Origin: Ceratotherium simum simum
Lineage: Eukaryota; Chordata; Mammalia; Perissodactyla; Rhinocerotidae
Assembly (NCBI RefSeq): GCF_000283155.1
Contig: NW_004454193.1
Span: forward strand, 11,615,157-11,679,156
Direction: 5' to 3'
Length of the DNA stretch: 64,000 nt
The translations under genes were made by a program, and so were the position numbers. This document shows, one piece after another, positions 23,851 to 35,100 of the stretch. The notes beneath the pieces are model-generated. The model searched no databases and was not told the DNA's origin. It was given only the letters and a program-made list of their open reading frames with translations. The stretch's first letter is position 1. Each line of letters begins with the position of its first letter.

Positions 23851-24094
23851 GTTTTTTTTTTTTTTTTTGTGAGGAAGATTAGTCCTGAACCAACATCTGA
23901 TGCCAATCCTCCTTTTTTGCTGAGGAAGATTGACCCTGGGCTAACATCCGTGCCCATCCTCCTGTACTTTATATGGGATGCCACCACAGCATGGCCCTAG
24001 AAGTGGTGCATCCGTGCACCCAGGATCTGAACCCATGAACCCCAGGCCACTGAAGCGGAGCACGCACACCCAACTGCTACGCCACTGGGCTGGC
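23851..24094 (-). mobile_element. ERE SINE, long form
   Basis: T18 tail, two tail modules (gaggaagattagtcctgaac; tgaggaagattgaccctggg), tRNA-like body and head ending ctgggctggccc. An approximate duplication ctctttttaa/ccctttttaa brackets it (23841-23850 and 24094-24103). It sits inside an older L1-like sequence. Confidence 0.88.
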
Positions 24095-24104
24095 CCTTTT
24101 TAAA

Positions 24105-24245
24105 TTTTTTTTAAAGACCTTATTTTTTAGAACAGTTTTAGATTGAGAACAAAATTGAGCAGCAGGTACAGAGATTTCCCAAATATCTCCTGCTCTCACC
24201 TACACACAGCCTCCCCAACTATCAATACTTATTCTTTTTTTATAC
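24105..24245 (-). mobile_element. probable L1 3'-UTR fragment
   Basis: The stretch ttttttagaacagttttaga, then aaattgagcagcaggtacag and gagatttcccaaatatctcc matches the well-known minus-oriented tail region of an old L1. It was split by the ERE to the left. Confidence 0.5.
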
Positions 24246-25080
24246 CTTATAATGATGCTAAGTTTTTTATTTTAAAAATTACTAAGTTTTTTCAACCATA
24301 AGCATAAACCAATTTACTTCAGATTGGCCTTGTTCCTTTTCAGGTATTTTCCTCCATGTGATACTTCCATCTCAATTTTAGGAAACAAAGAGAAGTTTGA
24401 ATGCATCACATATTTCTTTAAAGCTTTGTGTAGATATCAGAGCAGGGTAAATAGTCTGATATTGGAAAATAAGAGACCAAAAGCTGAAGACATTCTTGAG
24501 ATTCCTTTGTAGCCAAGATGTGGATGATTAAATTATAAAAGAGACTTAAAAGAAAGGCTTGAAAAATTAATGGATGTATAAGTGATCAAGCTAGCTGTGA
24601 TCTGATGTGGAACTACTTAATTCTGACCAGATCAGAGGAGCTGACACCATTTATATCACCAAAAAGTGCTTGGCAATAGTTTTTTATGGTAACACCACTT
24701 CAAAACACCATTGTTTATAGCATGTTTTCCAACTGTACGTAAGTGCATAAACATATACACAGATACATTTTTAAAAAATAAGTTACCAGCTCACTAATTG
24801 ATTAATTATAAAACGACTTTCCTATCTGTCCTATATCTCTGGGTACCTTCCTCATCATTAAATTTATAACTTTTGATTGTCTTATTACAGAAAATGTCAG
24901 TGAAAAAATCCCAGTGAAAACAAGCAAAATAAAAATTTGTAGATCTTCAGTGTTTGTTCATTCAAACAAAGCCTGATACTAGCTTTTATACTTCTCATGG
25001 AGAGCTCATGTGGGTTAGTTGTGCATTGGCATGAGAGCTTCTGTTATCTCCACCTCCTCCAAAAAATCAGTCAACAAGAT
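24246..25080. other. no recognised feature
   Basis: AT-rich sequence. One 62-codon plus frame (24324-24512) has no protein-like features. Confidence 0.45.
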
Positions 25081-25085
25081 GAGTG

Positions 25086-25684
25086 TGTAACCACGGCCCC
25101 TCCAGGACCAGTTCAACTGACCCCATCTTATCCACAGAGTGATTAAGAATTGTCTTTCAGAAAATTTGCAAAGTCACATAGCCAGAGCATGCACAAAAGA
25201 AGAATTCTTCACCTGAAATAACCACTGTGGAACCAAAGATTCTCTTCCCCATGGAACCAAAGGACCAGGACATGACCAGAACTTAAAAAAGTCACACTCT
25301 TATCAGAAGAGCGGGGTCCCTTATTCTGGAAGATCTGGTGTTAAAATTCCTTCCCAGCCTACCATAAATGTTTAAAAGTTGATCATAAAATTTTAAAGCC
25401 TCATCATAAAACTTTAGAACCTTATCATAAATGTTTAGAACTTTACCATAAATGTTTGAAGCCCATCAATCAAAACCTGTCCCACCAGCATTTCCATGTG
25501 CCAGCTTGTTTTCCCTAACCTCTTCAATTTCACCCCAAATCCTGAATTGGGGAGACAGATCTGAGGGCACATGCCCCCTATCTCCCTGCAGATCAATCTC
25601 ACAGACTAAAGCTGATTTCTTTCCCAAAGGGTGATGCTTATTTATGCACACTGGGCAAGAGAACCCAAATTTTGTGCAGTAACA
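25086..25684 (+). mobile_element. solo LTR, family B, plus strand
   Basis: TGTAACCACG..GCAGTAACA ends and 599 bp length. Its sequence is the reverse complement of 28803-29421 throughout, for example gattaagaattgtctttcag against ctgaaagacaattcttaatc. A 5 x 21-bp tandem array lies inside. Flanks agtg (25082-25085) and tgtg (25685-25688) match at 3 of 4 bases. There is no internal viral sequence, so it is a solo LTR. Confidence 0.8.
25361..25465 (+). repeat. 5 x 21-bp tandem array in LTR family B
   Basis: Five contiguous 21-bp units of form atcataaatgtttagaacc(t) diverge at a few positions. The same array occurs inverted at 29048-29152. Confidence 0.92.
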
Positions 25685-25780
25685 TGTGTTGAGTTTGTAT
25701 TTGAGTAAACCAGAATGTCAACGCCGGTCTGATATTGGGATGAGGAGAATGTATACTGATGATTATGAAACATGGAAAAA

Positions 25781-25801
25781 GTGTGTGTGTGTGTGTGTGT
25801 G
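25781..25801. repeat. (GT)n microsatellite
   Basis: Ten uninterrupted GT repeats. Confidence 0.97.
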
Positions 25802-25804
25802 CCT

Positions 25805-27015
25805 GTAAGTATGTGGAATGTGCCTAATCATCTACAAGGTTCTTTCATGTTCTGAGAATACTAAGTCTAAGGTATTGATACCTGGGAATGGTATTTAAGC
25901 CAATCAGGAAGATCGAATATGGGTTAGGAATCTACCTCAAGAGCCAGCTGATTGGTGATGAGTAAAAGATATGAGCTAGATGATAGAACTCTGAATAGCA
26001 GGTCCCGGCTGGGTAAAATGAAAACTTAAGGGCCAAAGGCTATGTTCAAAGGCAGGAAACCCTGGAATTTTGCAGATAAAATAAAACTGGGTTCCACGCT
26101 CTCTAGAGTCAGGAAGTACACAAATAAGGAAGGTCACCAAATCATGGGTCAGAATCCAAATAGTCAAGCACAATTTATTTGAAGTCACAACAGGATTAAA
26201 TGCCTGGATATGTAAGTCATATTCGGGAAATTGAGAGTATGTAAAGTTTTATGATTAGGTATGTTGGGGAAGGGAATGTGTGGTGGTGAATTCAGTCTTC
26301 AGTTGAATCTGTAATTGGACCACATGTCTGGTATTGAACTATGGCAATAGGAAAAAAATTGAGCTGGTCAGCTTCATCAACTTGACTTTTTGTTCTTTAC
26401 TTTTCATTCTGTATTCTGAACACTGCCTCAGGAACAAAAGTGAGACCGTGGAGTGCACAATTCTTTCCCTTTCCAAACATTCTATCAGTTTTGATCATAC
26501 CTTGATGTTGAAAATAAATAAGTCCAATCCATTTGCTTCTCTCATCTGTCTCTTGATTTCTAACTATTCCATTTCTTAGCTGTCTAGAATGAGAATTAAT
26601 TTTTACTGTGCCTTCCCATAGACTGGGGAGAGAATGTCTTCATGCATGAAATTTCTGCATTTTTTTTCAAAGTCTCGACATGATTGCTTCTCAGCATTCT
26701 TTCAGCACTCGAGTCTTTGAAGGAAGGAAGCAATGTTACAGAACAGGAGTCTTTTTCCCTTTCTTCAGCCCCCAAGTCCCAGAGAATATGTGGATTATAT
26801 AAAAATCATCTAAAAGGAAATTCAACTAAAATAAAGAATAAATCATTTTTATTCAATCTTGAATGCAGATTTTGCTGAAAAGTTTGATGAAGAGAGCAAC
26901 ACTTTGATCCTCAGCAAAAATTTTAAAAAATGTCTCCTAATACTTAAGTACACTATGGCAATAAAGGAAAATTAAAGGGGGAAAGTGAAATGTAATAGGT
27001 AACCACTTTATCAGA
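25805..27015. other. no recognised feature
   Basis: Short frames occur on both strands (25976-26188, 26334-26579, 26684-26878); none has coding character. Confidence 0.45.
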
Positions 27016-27019
27016 TTAT

Positions 27020-27160
27020 ATAGTCTATGTGGATCAAATGAGATAATGAATATGAAGGCTAATTTACAATCTCCTATAGTGTAATGAGATTTGTGTCCCT
27101 AACCTTCAGATGACTCAGTTTCTTGTTCAGTCAAATGGGGATAAAAGGTATATGCAGAGT
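27020..27160 (+). mobile_element. possible MIR remnant
   Basis: tgactcagtttcttgttcag, then tcaaatggggataaaagg, follows the MIR segment for the conserved tcatctgtaaaatgggga phrase. The left part is too diverged to trust. Confidence 0.4.
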
Positions 27161-27182
27161 CACACCTCTATTATATTAGGAA

Positions 27183-27736
27183 TGTAGGGGATGAAAAATA
27201 ATTTTCCCTCTACCCTTTTAGGTACTTGGCTGAGACCACCCATAATAATAATAAAAAAAGACAGATTAACAGGAGAAAAGCAAACAGAATTTTAATAACA
27301 TGTATACCTCCTGAATACATGGGAGATACCCAAGAAAACTGAGGAACTCCCTGAAGCAGCCCAAGCCACCACCTTAAATATCATCTTCAGTATAATGCAA
27401 AAGAAGATGTTGGGGGAGAGGGGGAGTTATGGGAAGTGATCAGGAAAAGCACAGTATACAAGAGTAGGGTTGTTATGCAGATTTAGATCCATGCCTTCTC
27501 CATTGATAGGAGTTTCTAGAGGTTTAGAGTCATCTTTCTCTTCCTGCTACAGAGAGGCAGACACCCTTACAAATGGAGATTTCCCTTATAAATGTAATTG
27601 TCTCTCATAAAGGTGTAACTTTTACTCTTCTTTTCAGAGCTTCTCCTGTGTCTGCAGTTTCTTAAAAATAATCACCTCAAGATAATCCTTATGCCAAAGA
27701 GGCATATTTTGAGGTGGCAAATTCTGCTCCCGTTCA
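27183..27736 (-). mobile_element. solo LTR, family A, minus strand
   Basis: On the minus strand it starts TGAACGGGAG and ends CCCCTACA, 554 bp. Flanks ggaa (27179-27182) and gcaa (27737-27740) match at 3 of 4 bases, as expected of a 4-bp target-site duplication. The minus strand carries the TATA-like gatatttaagg and a tail region ttttctcctgttaatctgtc shared with 15151-15682. No viral genes are attached. Confidence 0.78.
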
Positions 27737-27740
27737 GCAA

Positions 27741-28290
27741 CAATGGATTACAATTTATGGATTTTCACTTCCATCCTCATGTCTTTTATTTACCTGCAGC
27801 TCAAAGAGTGCTGCATGTCAAAAAGCAATGCAAAGACAGATATGGCAGACTTGCAACAGAAAGAGTGGTGGGGTCTAAGGAAAGGCGATTCAGGGCTGAT
27901 ATATCAAGGTAGAGAATTCAGACTCCGTCCAGTAGGTGTCCATCAATGACAATCTTCAAGCAGGGATCTGGCATAATAGGTTTGCATTTTAGAAAGACTC
28001 ACTGGGAAAGGAGAGGGTCACTTATGTCAGGGGTGAGTCAGGAGAAACTCTATAGCTTCCATCATATACTAGAGGGTCACCTGTACGAAAGTGGTGGCAC
28101 AGGGAAGAACTTATCTGGAGGAAGAAAGATGAAGATGGAAACATATGCCCCTTTTCTTCACCTCTGAGGGGTCATTGTCTTCTGAAGGCAGTAGCCAAGG
28201 AAAAAGAACCTCAATATTGTGCCTGTAAGGACAGAGAGGTGAGTATGTTGCATGTTCAGAGCTGAATCTGGAGATGGGCTCTGAGGTGAC
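27741..28290. other. no recognised feature
   Basis: Overlapping short frames in three phases (27691-28167, 28111-28450) lack protein signals. Confidence 0.4.
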
Positions 28291-28294
28291 CACC

Positions 28295-28480
28295 TAAGGC
28301 AGTTTTTCTCAGAGTGTCACCCTGGACCAGCAGCATCAACAACACCTGAGAACTTGCTAGAAATACAAATTCTTGGGACCCACTCCAGACCTTCTGAAAC
28401 AGAAAATCTGGGGGTGGTTCTAGAAACTTGTAGTTTAACAGGCTCTTCAACTTGTTGAAATTTGAGCATCACCAGAACTA
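28295..28480 (+). mobile_element. MER5A DNA transposon (hAT-Charlie)
   Basis: aaggcagtttttctcagagt, then ccctggaccagcagcatcaa, then acacctgagaacttgctaga, then gggacccactccagacctt follow the MER5A consensus order closely, ending with aatttgagcatcaccagaac near the inverted terminus. Non-autonomous and encodes nothing. Confidence 0.88.
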
Positions 28481-28481
28481 A

Positions 28482-28560
28482 AACAATGGCTCTTAACTAG
28501 GGGCAGTTTTGCTCTTCAGGAGACATTTGACAATGTCTGGAAATGCTACTTTATTCACTG
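28482..28560 (+). mobile_element. MER20 fragment (hAT-Charlie)
   Basis: aatggctcttaactaggggc, then agttttgctcttcaggagac and atttgacaatgtctggaaat are the first third of MER20. It abuts the MER5A directly, and the rest is missing. Confidence 0.75.
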
Positions 28561-28802
28561 TTCAGTCGCTCTCTGTCTGCCACACGCACATACACACACA
28601 CAAAACCATATGTGTATATCTTTTTATCATTTATCATTCCGCTTTTACTGAAAAGGATATCAAGGCACAGTAATGTAAATCATCTTTCCAAAGTGCTTAT
28701 TTGAACCTAGGTTCCACAGCTAATTTTTAAATTCCTGGATTTGGAGGTTTCCCTCCTTCTCTTTTTCCATCCTTCCCTCCTTCTCAAAATTGAAATGTTA
28801 AT

Positions 28803-29421
28803 TGTAGTTTTTACCACACAAAATTGGGGTTCACTTGTCCAATGAGCATAAACAAGTCAATTAATTATGGCATCAGCCTTTGGGAAAAGAGATCAGCTTT
28901 ATTCTGCAAGATTGATCTGCAGGGAGAACAGGGGGTGTGTTCTCCAAGATCTGTCTCCTCACTTTAGGATTTGGGGTGAAATTTAAGAGATTAGGGAGAG
29001 CAGGCTGGAATGCCAAAATGCTGGTGCAACAGGTTTTGATTGGTGGGCTTCAAACATTTATGGGAAGGTTTTAAACATTTATGACAGGGTTCTAAACATT
29101 TATGATAAGGTTCTAAACATTTATGATAGAGTTCTAAACATTTTTGATGAGGTGGGGAAGGAATTTTAACACCGGATCTTCCTGAATGAGGGACCTCTTG
29201 CTTCTGATAAGAGTCCGACTTTCAAATTCCAGTCATGTCTAGGTCGTTGGGTTCTGTGGGAAGGAGGGTCTTTAGTTCTGTGGTCATTTCAGGTCAAGAT
29301 TTCTTCTTTTGCACATGCTCTGGCTACAAGACTTTGCAGATTTTCTGAAAGACAATTCTTAATCACTCTGTTGATAAAAGACAGGGTCAGTTGAACTGGT
29401 CCTGGAGGGCCCTCGGTTACA
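28803..29421 (-). mobile_element. solo LTR, family B, minus strand
   Basis: Inverted partner of 25086-25684, with the same phrase order on the opposite strand, including the 5 x 21-bp array. The minus-strand start is TGTAACCGAG (plus-strand ctcggttaca, ending at 29421). Flanks taat (28799-28802) and tagt (29422-29425) match at 3 of 4 bases. A 40-bp GT/GC tract starts immediately outside it. Confidence 0.8.
29048..29152 (-). repeat. 5 x 21-bp tandem array in LTR family B
   Basis: Five units of the form ttctaaacatttatgataag(g). Two units (third and fourth) match the GATA-factor pattern WGATAR, and all contain a forkhead-like aaaca core. Function is inference only. Confidence 0.92.
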
Positions 29422-29423
29422 TA

Positions 29424-29463
29424 GTGTGTGTGTGTGTGTGCGCGTGCACGCGTGTGTGTGTGT
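29424..29463. repeat. 40-bp alternating GT/GC tract, Z-DNA-prone
   Basis: Alternates purine-pyrimidine without interruption for 40 bases, including gcgcgtgcacgcg at its centre. It abuts the end of the family B LTR. Confidence 0.93.
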
Positions 29464-29749
29464 TTTAGTTAGGTTTTATGACACAAGGATGAACACCAGA
29501 TTCCTGTCTGCAAGGATTTCATTGTGCCTTGGGGTAAACATCACATTCTTTGCTTTGTTGTGTGCAACTGCTGCAGTACATGTTATTCAAATTGTTTTAG
29601 ATTTTTGGAGGAGGAAGAAATGGGGGAATTTCAGAAGACTTCGCAAATGCTGATGATTTCAAAATACCAAGAAAATAGGTTGAGAAGCGAGAATTAACAG
29701 TAGAAAGAATCATACAACTTATTCTTAAATTTTTAAAATTCTCCCAAAA

Positions 29750-29870
29750 CCCATCCAAATGGATTTTAAAAATTTGCAAATGAGGAAACAAAGACTCAGA
29801 GATGAAATATCCAAGGTCACACAGCCAGTGAATGGTAGAAGTGGGATTAGATTTCACAGATATCTGACTC
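29750..29870 (-). mobile_element. MIR SINE
   Basis: caaatgaggaaacaaagact, then aggtcacacagccagtgaat and gaagtgggattagatttc form the reverse of the MIR core. Confidence 0.75.
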
Positions 29871-29874
29871 AATG

Positions 29875-31145
29875 GTCATTCAAACAGGCAATAACAATTC
29901 TCTGAGTTTCGAGAATGTTTTAGAGAATGGCTTAGAAGGCTGCAGTGTGAGGAAATGGGTCATGGGAAGAGGTAGTAGGGCTAGAATGGAAAGGAAGGAG
30001 GCAGAAAGAAATGGGATTGAAAAGAATGTCTGGATCCAGGTACAAATACTGGAATACTAGTTTCTTAAAGGAGAAAAATGATTACTAATATTGTGTGTGA
30101 TTTCCTATAAAGCTTTCTTATCTCCAGTGATTCCTCCCTCTACAACCAAGAGGGGACACTTTTAATTACAGGGTTTCTCATTTTACCCTCTAATTAAACA
30201 TTTTCTGTGAATTCTCCTCACTAATAGAGCAGAGAATAAACCTATTTGACATTGAAGCCCCTTTCAACATAAGGACTTAACCTACTACATTATCTTCTCT
30301 TTCTCCTGTGCCATGAATAGTAATGCTCGAAATACCACCTAACTCTAGTCATTGTTTCCTCAACCATGACATGCCCTCTAGTACAATGATTCTAAAACTA
30401 TCTGAGAGGAAACACTAGATTTTTTCCTACCACCCAATTTTTTGTGGATCAATAATCTAGTAAAATATAATAAAATAGATTATTAGAAAAATGAATTAAA
30501 AAGACATTAAGTACAAGTCATCATTTTCATTATTAGATTCAATCAATATATTACTCTGTCAAGATAGCTATAAACATTTCTAGATGCTTACTCTTAATTT
30601 TTATGATTATTGTATCATGAGTTGGTGACAGAGGACTGGCACCAATTTCTGCATGAAACTTGATTTGCACAGCTCTAAGGTACTCATAGTCTATGCCACC
30701 TGAGTGGTAGCCCCCGGAGTTAGGAACTCAGACACGTTGGATTCTGATTGTAGTGCTCTCTTTTATCTTGCCAACTCCTCTGTATGGAATTCAGTATTTA
30801 AATTTAAAACGCATTTATTGAACGTCAACGCTCTTCATTTCTAGAGAGAGAAACACGAATAGTAGTCTTTCCTATTCCAGGTCCATGTAAGGACAAGAAA
30901 TATACAAAGTATACACATTCCTAATAATATAGTGTTTTAAAAAGGATGAATAAAGTTCTTTTGGAACAAAATGGAAGGTGATGTGCGGGGGGTGAAGGGG
31001 CAACCAGATCAGGAAATGCTTCCACATAAAGTGTTTTTAGATAAACAATTTCCCAATGTTTTGAATCTCAATTCTATCCCTTCTTATGCTCCTTTCATAG
31101 CACACAGAATAGTTAACATAAATGCTCAATAAGAATGAATGATTG
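29875..31145. other. no recognised feature
   Basis: No named repeat or gene. A 62-codon frame (29872-30060) is not credible. Confidence 0.45.
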
Positions 31146-31147
31146 AA

Positions 31148-31215
31148 TTGAACTGTTCACTTCAAAATGTTTGATTTTATGTTATGTGAATTTCATCTCA
31201 ATAAAAAAATGAATG
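31148..31215 (+). mobile_element. short L1 3'-end tail
   Basis: The run ttcacttcaaaatgtttgat, then tttatgttatgtgaatttca and tctcaataaaaaaatgaatg is the 3' end of a primate-like or other old L1 with its AATAAA and A-tail. Confidence 0.5.
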
Positions 31216-32335
31216 AATATAGAATTTTAAAAATTTTCCATACAAGCTTTACCTACAGAGTCAAAGCCAAATAGTGGCAAGCAATTTTTCTAAATAAGTG
31301 ACTTAGATAAAAATATCGTTTTATAGTATAAAATGAAAATCTCATTGAAATAAAAAAGATACATAAAAATCCAGATCAACGTTTGCTGTTAAGATTCACA
31401 GAATTCTTTCTCAAAGTAAACTTTTCTTTAACTCTAGACATGAGAATACTTCTTTGAAAGGCTTCTCTACTTAGGGCAATAAAACCGAAGTTTAATATTG
31501 GATATTTCAGTGCAACTGAATGTAAATAATGGAGCTCTAGTCTTCCTCAAAGTATGAAATAGTATATGGAACATTTTGTGTAAAATCAGGTGAATCAAGA
31601 GAAGAAAAACAGCTGAAGTTTTTTTCTCCCTTACCTTCCTTCAAATGTTAATAAAAAAATAAATAAAAATAAATATATATACACAATTTTGTTGATTGTG
31701 TTATTATATATTGTATATGTATACATATATATGCAAAAAAAACTGAACAAGAAGGGAGAAACTTTCTCAGGGTAATCATGAAGGTGATCTTCAACTAAAT
31801 TGGTAGGAATATTAAGTGATTTCAGAACTGTGATTTTCATTCGACTGATACACCAGATTCTGCACCAAATATATGTTGGGTTTCTTTAAAATAAAACCAA
31901 AAGCAAGAATCAAATCATAAGTTACATGTATGAGGATTATTACATGATATAGTTAAATGTTTCTGGATTGGATGGAAGATAAGGTCATGGAGATGACTTT
32001 CTTTTTACTCTATCGTTGTAATTTTGAATTTTGCATCAGATACATGAAAAATCTATTTTAAAATTAACTGTGTTAAGTTACAGCAGAAGAAAGTGAATGG
32101 AGCTTAGGGGTCTGTAATTCTGAGAATGTTTCCTGACTCTACCATTACACTTATAATCACAAGTCACTAAAAATGTACAGATTAGGCAACTGAGAAAGCC
32201 AGCAACAGTGAAAGTATTGTGAGGCAGAAAAAGGATAAGGCCATGTCCGACGTTGATGGAGGCTATTTGGCAGGCACTTTTGATGCAGCTCAATGAAAAC
32301 ACCTAAAATTTCTTTGTTGCACTTTCCCTTATCAT
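31216..32335. other. AT-rich stretch, AT microsatellite
   Basis: An AT-rich low-complexity tract lies at about 31655-31735. No gene is seen. Confidence 0.45.
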
Positions 32336-32339
32336 CTTC

Positions 32340-33860
32340 TCTTGACATAATTAATTACAGCCCTGGTTAAATCCCAACCTACACCAACTGCACACCTGCA
32401 ACTTCACAGCTGAAGATGATTCAAGTGCAACACACAACAACACTGAATGGTTACTCTTTAAATCCCTGATCCCAACCTCAAGTGGGCTGCCCAGCAATTT
32501 TTTCCCGATTCAACTCATTATTCAATTATCCAAAATAATTATTTCACATCCTCCCCTCTTTGCTCAACCTTCAGTCCTCACTCTCAATTTATGACCTGGG
32601 TTCCTAGTTCCCTGAGAAAATTCAAGCAATTTGAAGGTAATTTCCACAAACTGGCAACTCCACACCTGCTGATACTGTGCATCTGTATCAGTATACCCTG
32701 TTTTATTCTTCCTGTTACTGTGACTAAAAATCCTCATTGTCCTGAGGCAAACTCCTTCACTTTTGCACAAATTCCCATCTCCTCTCATTATTTAAGTACA
32801 TAAATACATCCCTCCAGCAATTGCCCTGTTACTCTTTCCATCATCAATCCCCCTCCCTTTGTTTGGTAATTCTCAATGGCATACAAAGGAGCTATAATTT
32901 CTTCAATCTAAATTGAAAAATAATATCTCTACATACTTCATTTTCCTTCAGCTACCGTACTATTTATCTTCTCTCTTTAAATTTAAAATCATGAAAAATT
33001 TTCAACTCTGCTGCTAATTCCTCTCTTCCAATCATCTCTTAAATCCATTTCAGTTAGGCATTCATTTCCACAATTTCATTGAGAAACCTCTTGCAGTAAA
33101 CCTCATAATGTCAATTTCAATTATCAATTTTAATATATTTTTTTATTTGATCCATGATCACAACCAGTCACTCCTTTTTTTCTGAACTTTTTTTTTCAAT
33201 TGACTCCCAGTACAAACTCTCTTGGCTGTCCTAAATAGCTGCCTCTCTATATCCTTTGCTGGATTTTCCAAATAGCTAAACATTATAGTGCCAAGAATTG
33301 AGGCATTGGGTCTCTTTTCTATCTATAATTATTCTCTAAGTTCCATATCCACTCTCATGGCTTAAAAAAGTCTTATATCCACTGACATCTTACAATTTTA
33401 TATATCCACCCTGGACATTTCTCTGGGTTACGTATCCAACTTCTTTCTTTACATCTCCCCTTGGATTGTTAATAGGTATTTCAAAAAGGACATATTCAAA
33501 AACTCGTTTTTAGGTATTTTCCCCAAATATAGTCCTGCTCCACGCCACTCTATATCTGTAAACGGTAGTTCTACTTTCCAGTTGACTGAACTCTTAGAAC
33601 TTTAAAACATTGCTGATGTCTTTTTATCCTTCACACAACACATCTGATCCATCAGCAACTTCTCCTTGTTATACTATCAAAAAATATTCAAAATTTTATT
33701 ACTTGTCTCTTCCTTTATTGCTAGCATCCTTCTCCAAGCCACCATCAGTGGTATCAGGCTTCCTGCAGTCATCATCTAACTGGTTTCCCTGCCTCTAGCT
33801 GCATAGTATGGGTTGCATTTTACCTCTTACTAAGACCCTTATGACTCTGCTAAAAAATAT
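32340..33860 (+). mobile_element. old L1 3' region (L1M type)
   Basis: A CT-rich, A-poor run typical of an old L1 3'-UTR: ttccatatccactctcatgg, then acatctccccttggattgtt, then gatccatcagcaacttctcc, then ccaagccaccatcagtggta and aactggtttccctgcctcta. No ORF2 motifs remain. Boundaries are approximate. Confidence 0.6.
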
Positions 33861-34560
33861 TTTTCCCTATATTTTCCAAAATTCGTGTTGCGTACTGCCT
33901 GTTGTCAAATAAAACAAAATGAGTTTTTTCATGATCTGTTTTTGTCAAAAGTCTTTATTCAGAAGGATTGTCCTAAGCTGAGTATCAAACTTGTAAGAGT
34001 CAGTACCGAAAAGGAGACTACCCAAAGGTGTTTTGGCAGGACGGGGAAGAGTTTGAACTTGTGACACATAAGAAGCTACTGACCAACAGGATGTGCTTAG
34101 ACTGGAGACAGGACTCATGGAGGAAAATGTTAGCAATTCCCATATGAGTAAAGTAACGAAAAGTACTTTAGCTTATACTACCTAGCAAAACTAGGTCATT
34201 TATTAATGAGTGAAATTAGAAACTTCTCTTTATATTGATCTATGGTTCCTTCCTGACCAGCAACAGCCAAAGACTGACTGGGGATTTCCTCAGTAGAGAG
34301 TGGATTCCTAAATGCTAAAGATATTCAGTAGATAATGGATTCCCAACCACTGGAGGTAATCTCAAACGCTAGAATGGCAGGATGTTTCAGCTGAGATTTA
34401 ATTATTGATGTTGGATCAGACAACACCACACTTCCTTCCACTTCATAATCAAGCATTAACACTTACTCATGGTTACTGTGGGAGCAAGTCATGTATCTCA
34501 TACTTGCTTTCAAGAAGCTAACAATCTAGTAGTTAGATCAACAAGGACACTATTATACAA
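33861..34560. other. possible LTR remnant, otherwise nothing
   Basis: The stretch gtcaaaagtctttattcaga, then aggattgtcctaagctgagt resembles the 3' portion of an LTR read in reverse, but I cannot define either end. Confidence 0.25.
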
Positions 34561-34574
34561 TAAAAATTCTGATC

Positions 34575-34760
34575 ATCTATTAGTTTTCTATTGCTGCTAT
34601 AACAAATTACAACATGCTTAGCAGCATAAGCAGAACAAATTTATCTTATAGCTCTGTAAGTCAGAAGTCTGCTGTGGAACTCACTAGGTTAAAGTCAAGA
34701 TAATGACAGGTCTGCATTCCTGTCTGGAGGTTCTAGAGGAGAATGTGATGATAGCAACAT
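34575..34760 (-). mobile_element. MaLR-type LTR fragment (MLT1-like)
   Basis: ctattagttttctattgctg, then ctataacaaattacaacatg and gtaagtcagaagtctgctgt are the reverse of an MLT1-type LTR end. The outer part is missing. Confidence 0.55.
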
Positions 34761-34914
34761 AGTGAAAATATGTTTCCTTGTTGCTCCACAGAAATATCCT
34801 TGGGGTATTGGCAGCAATTATGTATGGAGCTTCAATAAAGCTAGCACTATGTTGTTTATTTTATACTACAATAAGACCTTTCATGTAATTTAATAATCTC
34901 TTAACATTTTCAAT

Positions 34915-35100
34915 GACTGGGACAGAATGATCAACCAGCTATGATCTCTGCCCTCAATTTGCTTCTATAGCAGAGGGAAATATAGACAATTAAATGAAGA
35001 CCGTTACACAGTAGGGTAAGGACTGTACTAGAGTAAGATGTTAGGGGAACACAGATCAGGAAAAGATAATGAAGACTGGAATGCATTTCCAAAGAAAACA
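34915..35100. repeat. ancient L2-like repeat fragment
   Basis: The phrases atgatctctgccctcaattt and agacaattaaatgaagaccg, then actggaatgcatttcca match the element at 8930-9640. Confidence 0.4.

Noticed and set aside
25361..25465. CRISPR-like regularly spaced repeats
   Set aside because: The five 21-bp units are contiguous with no spacers and lie in an LTR of a mammalian genome.
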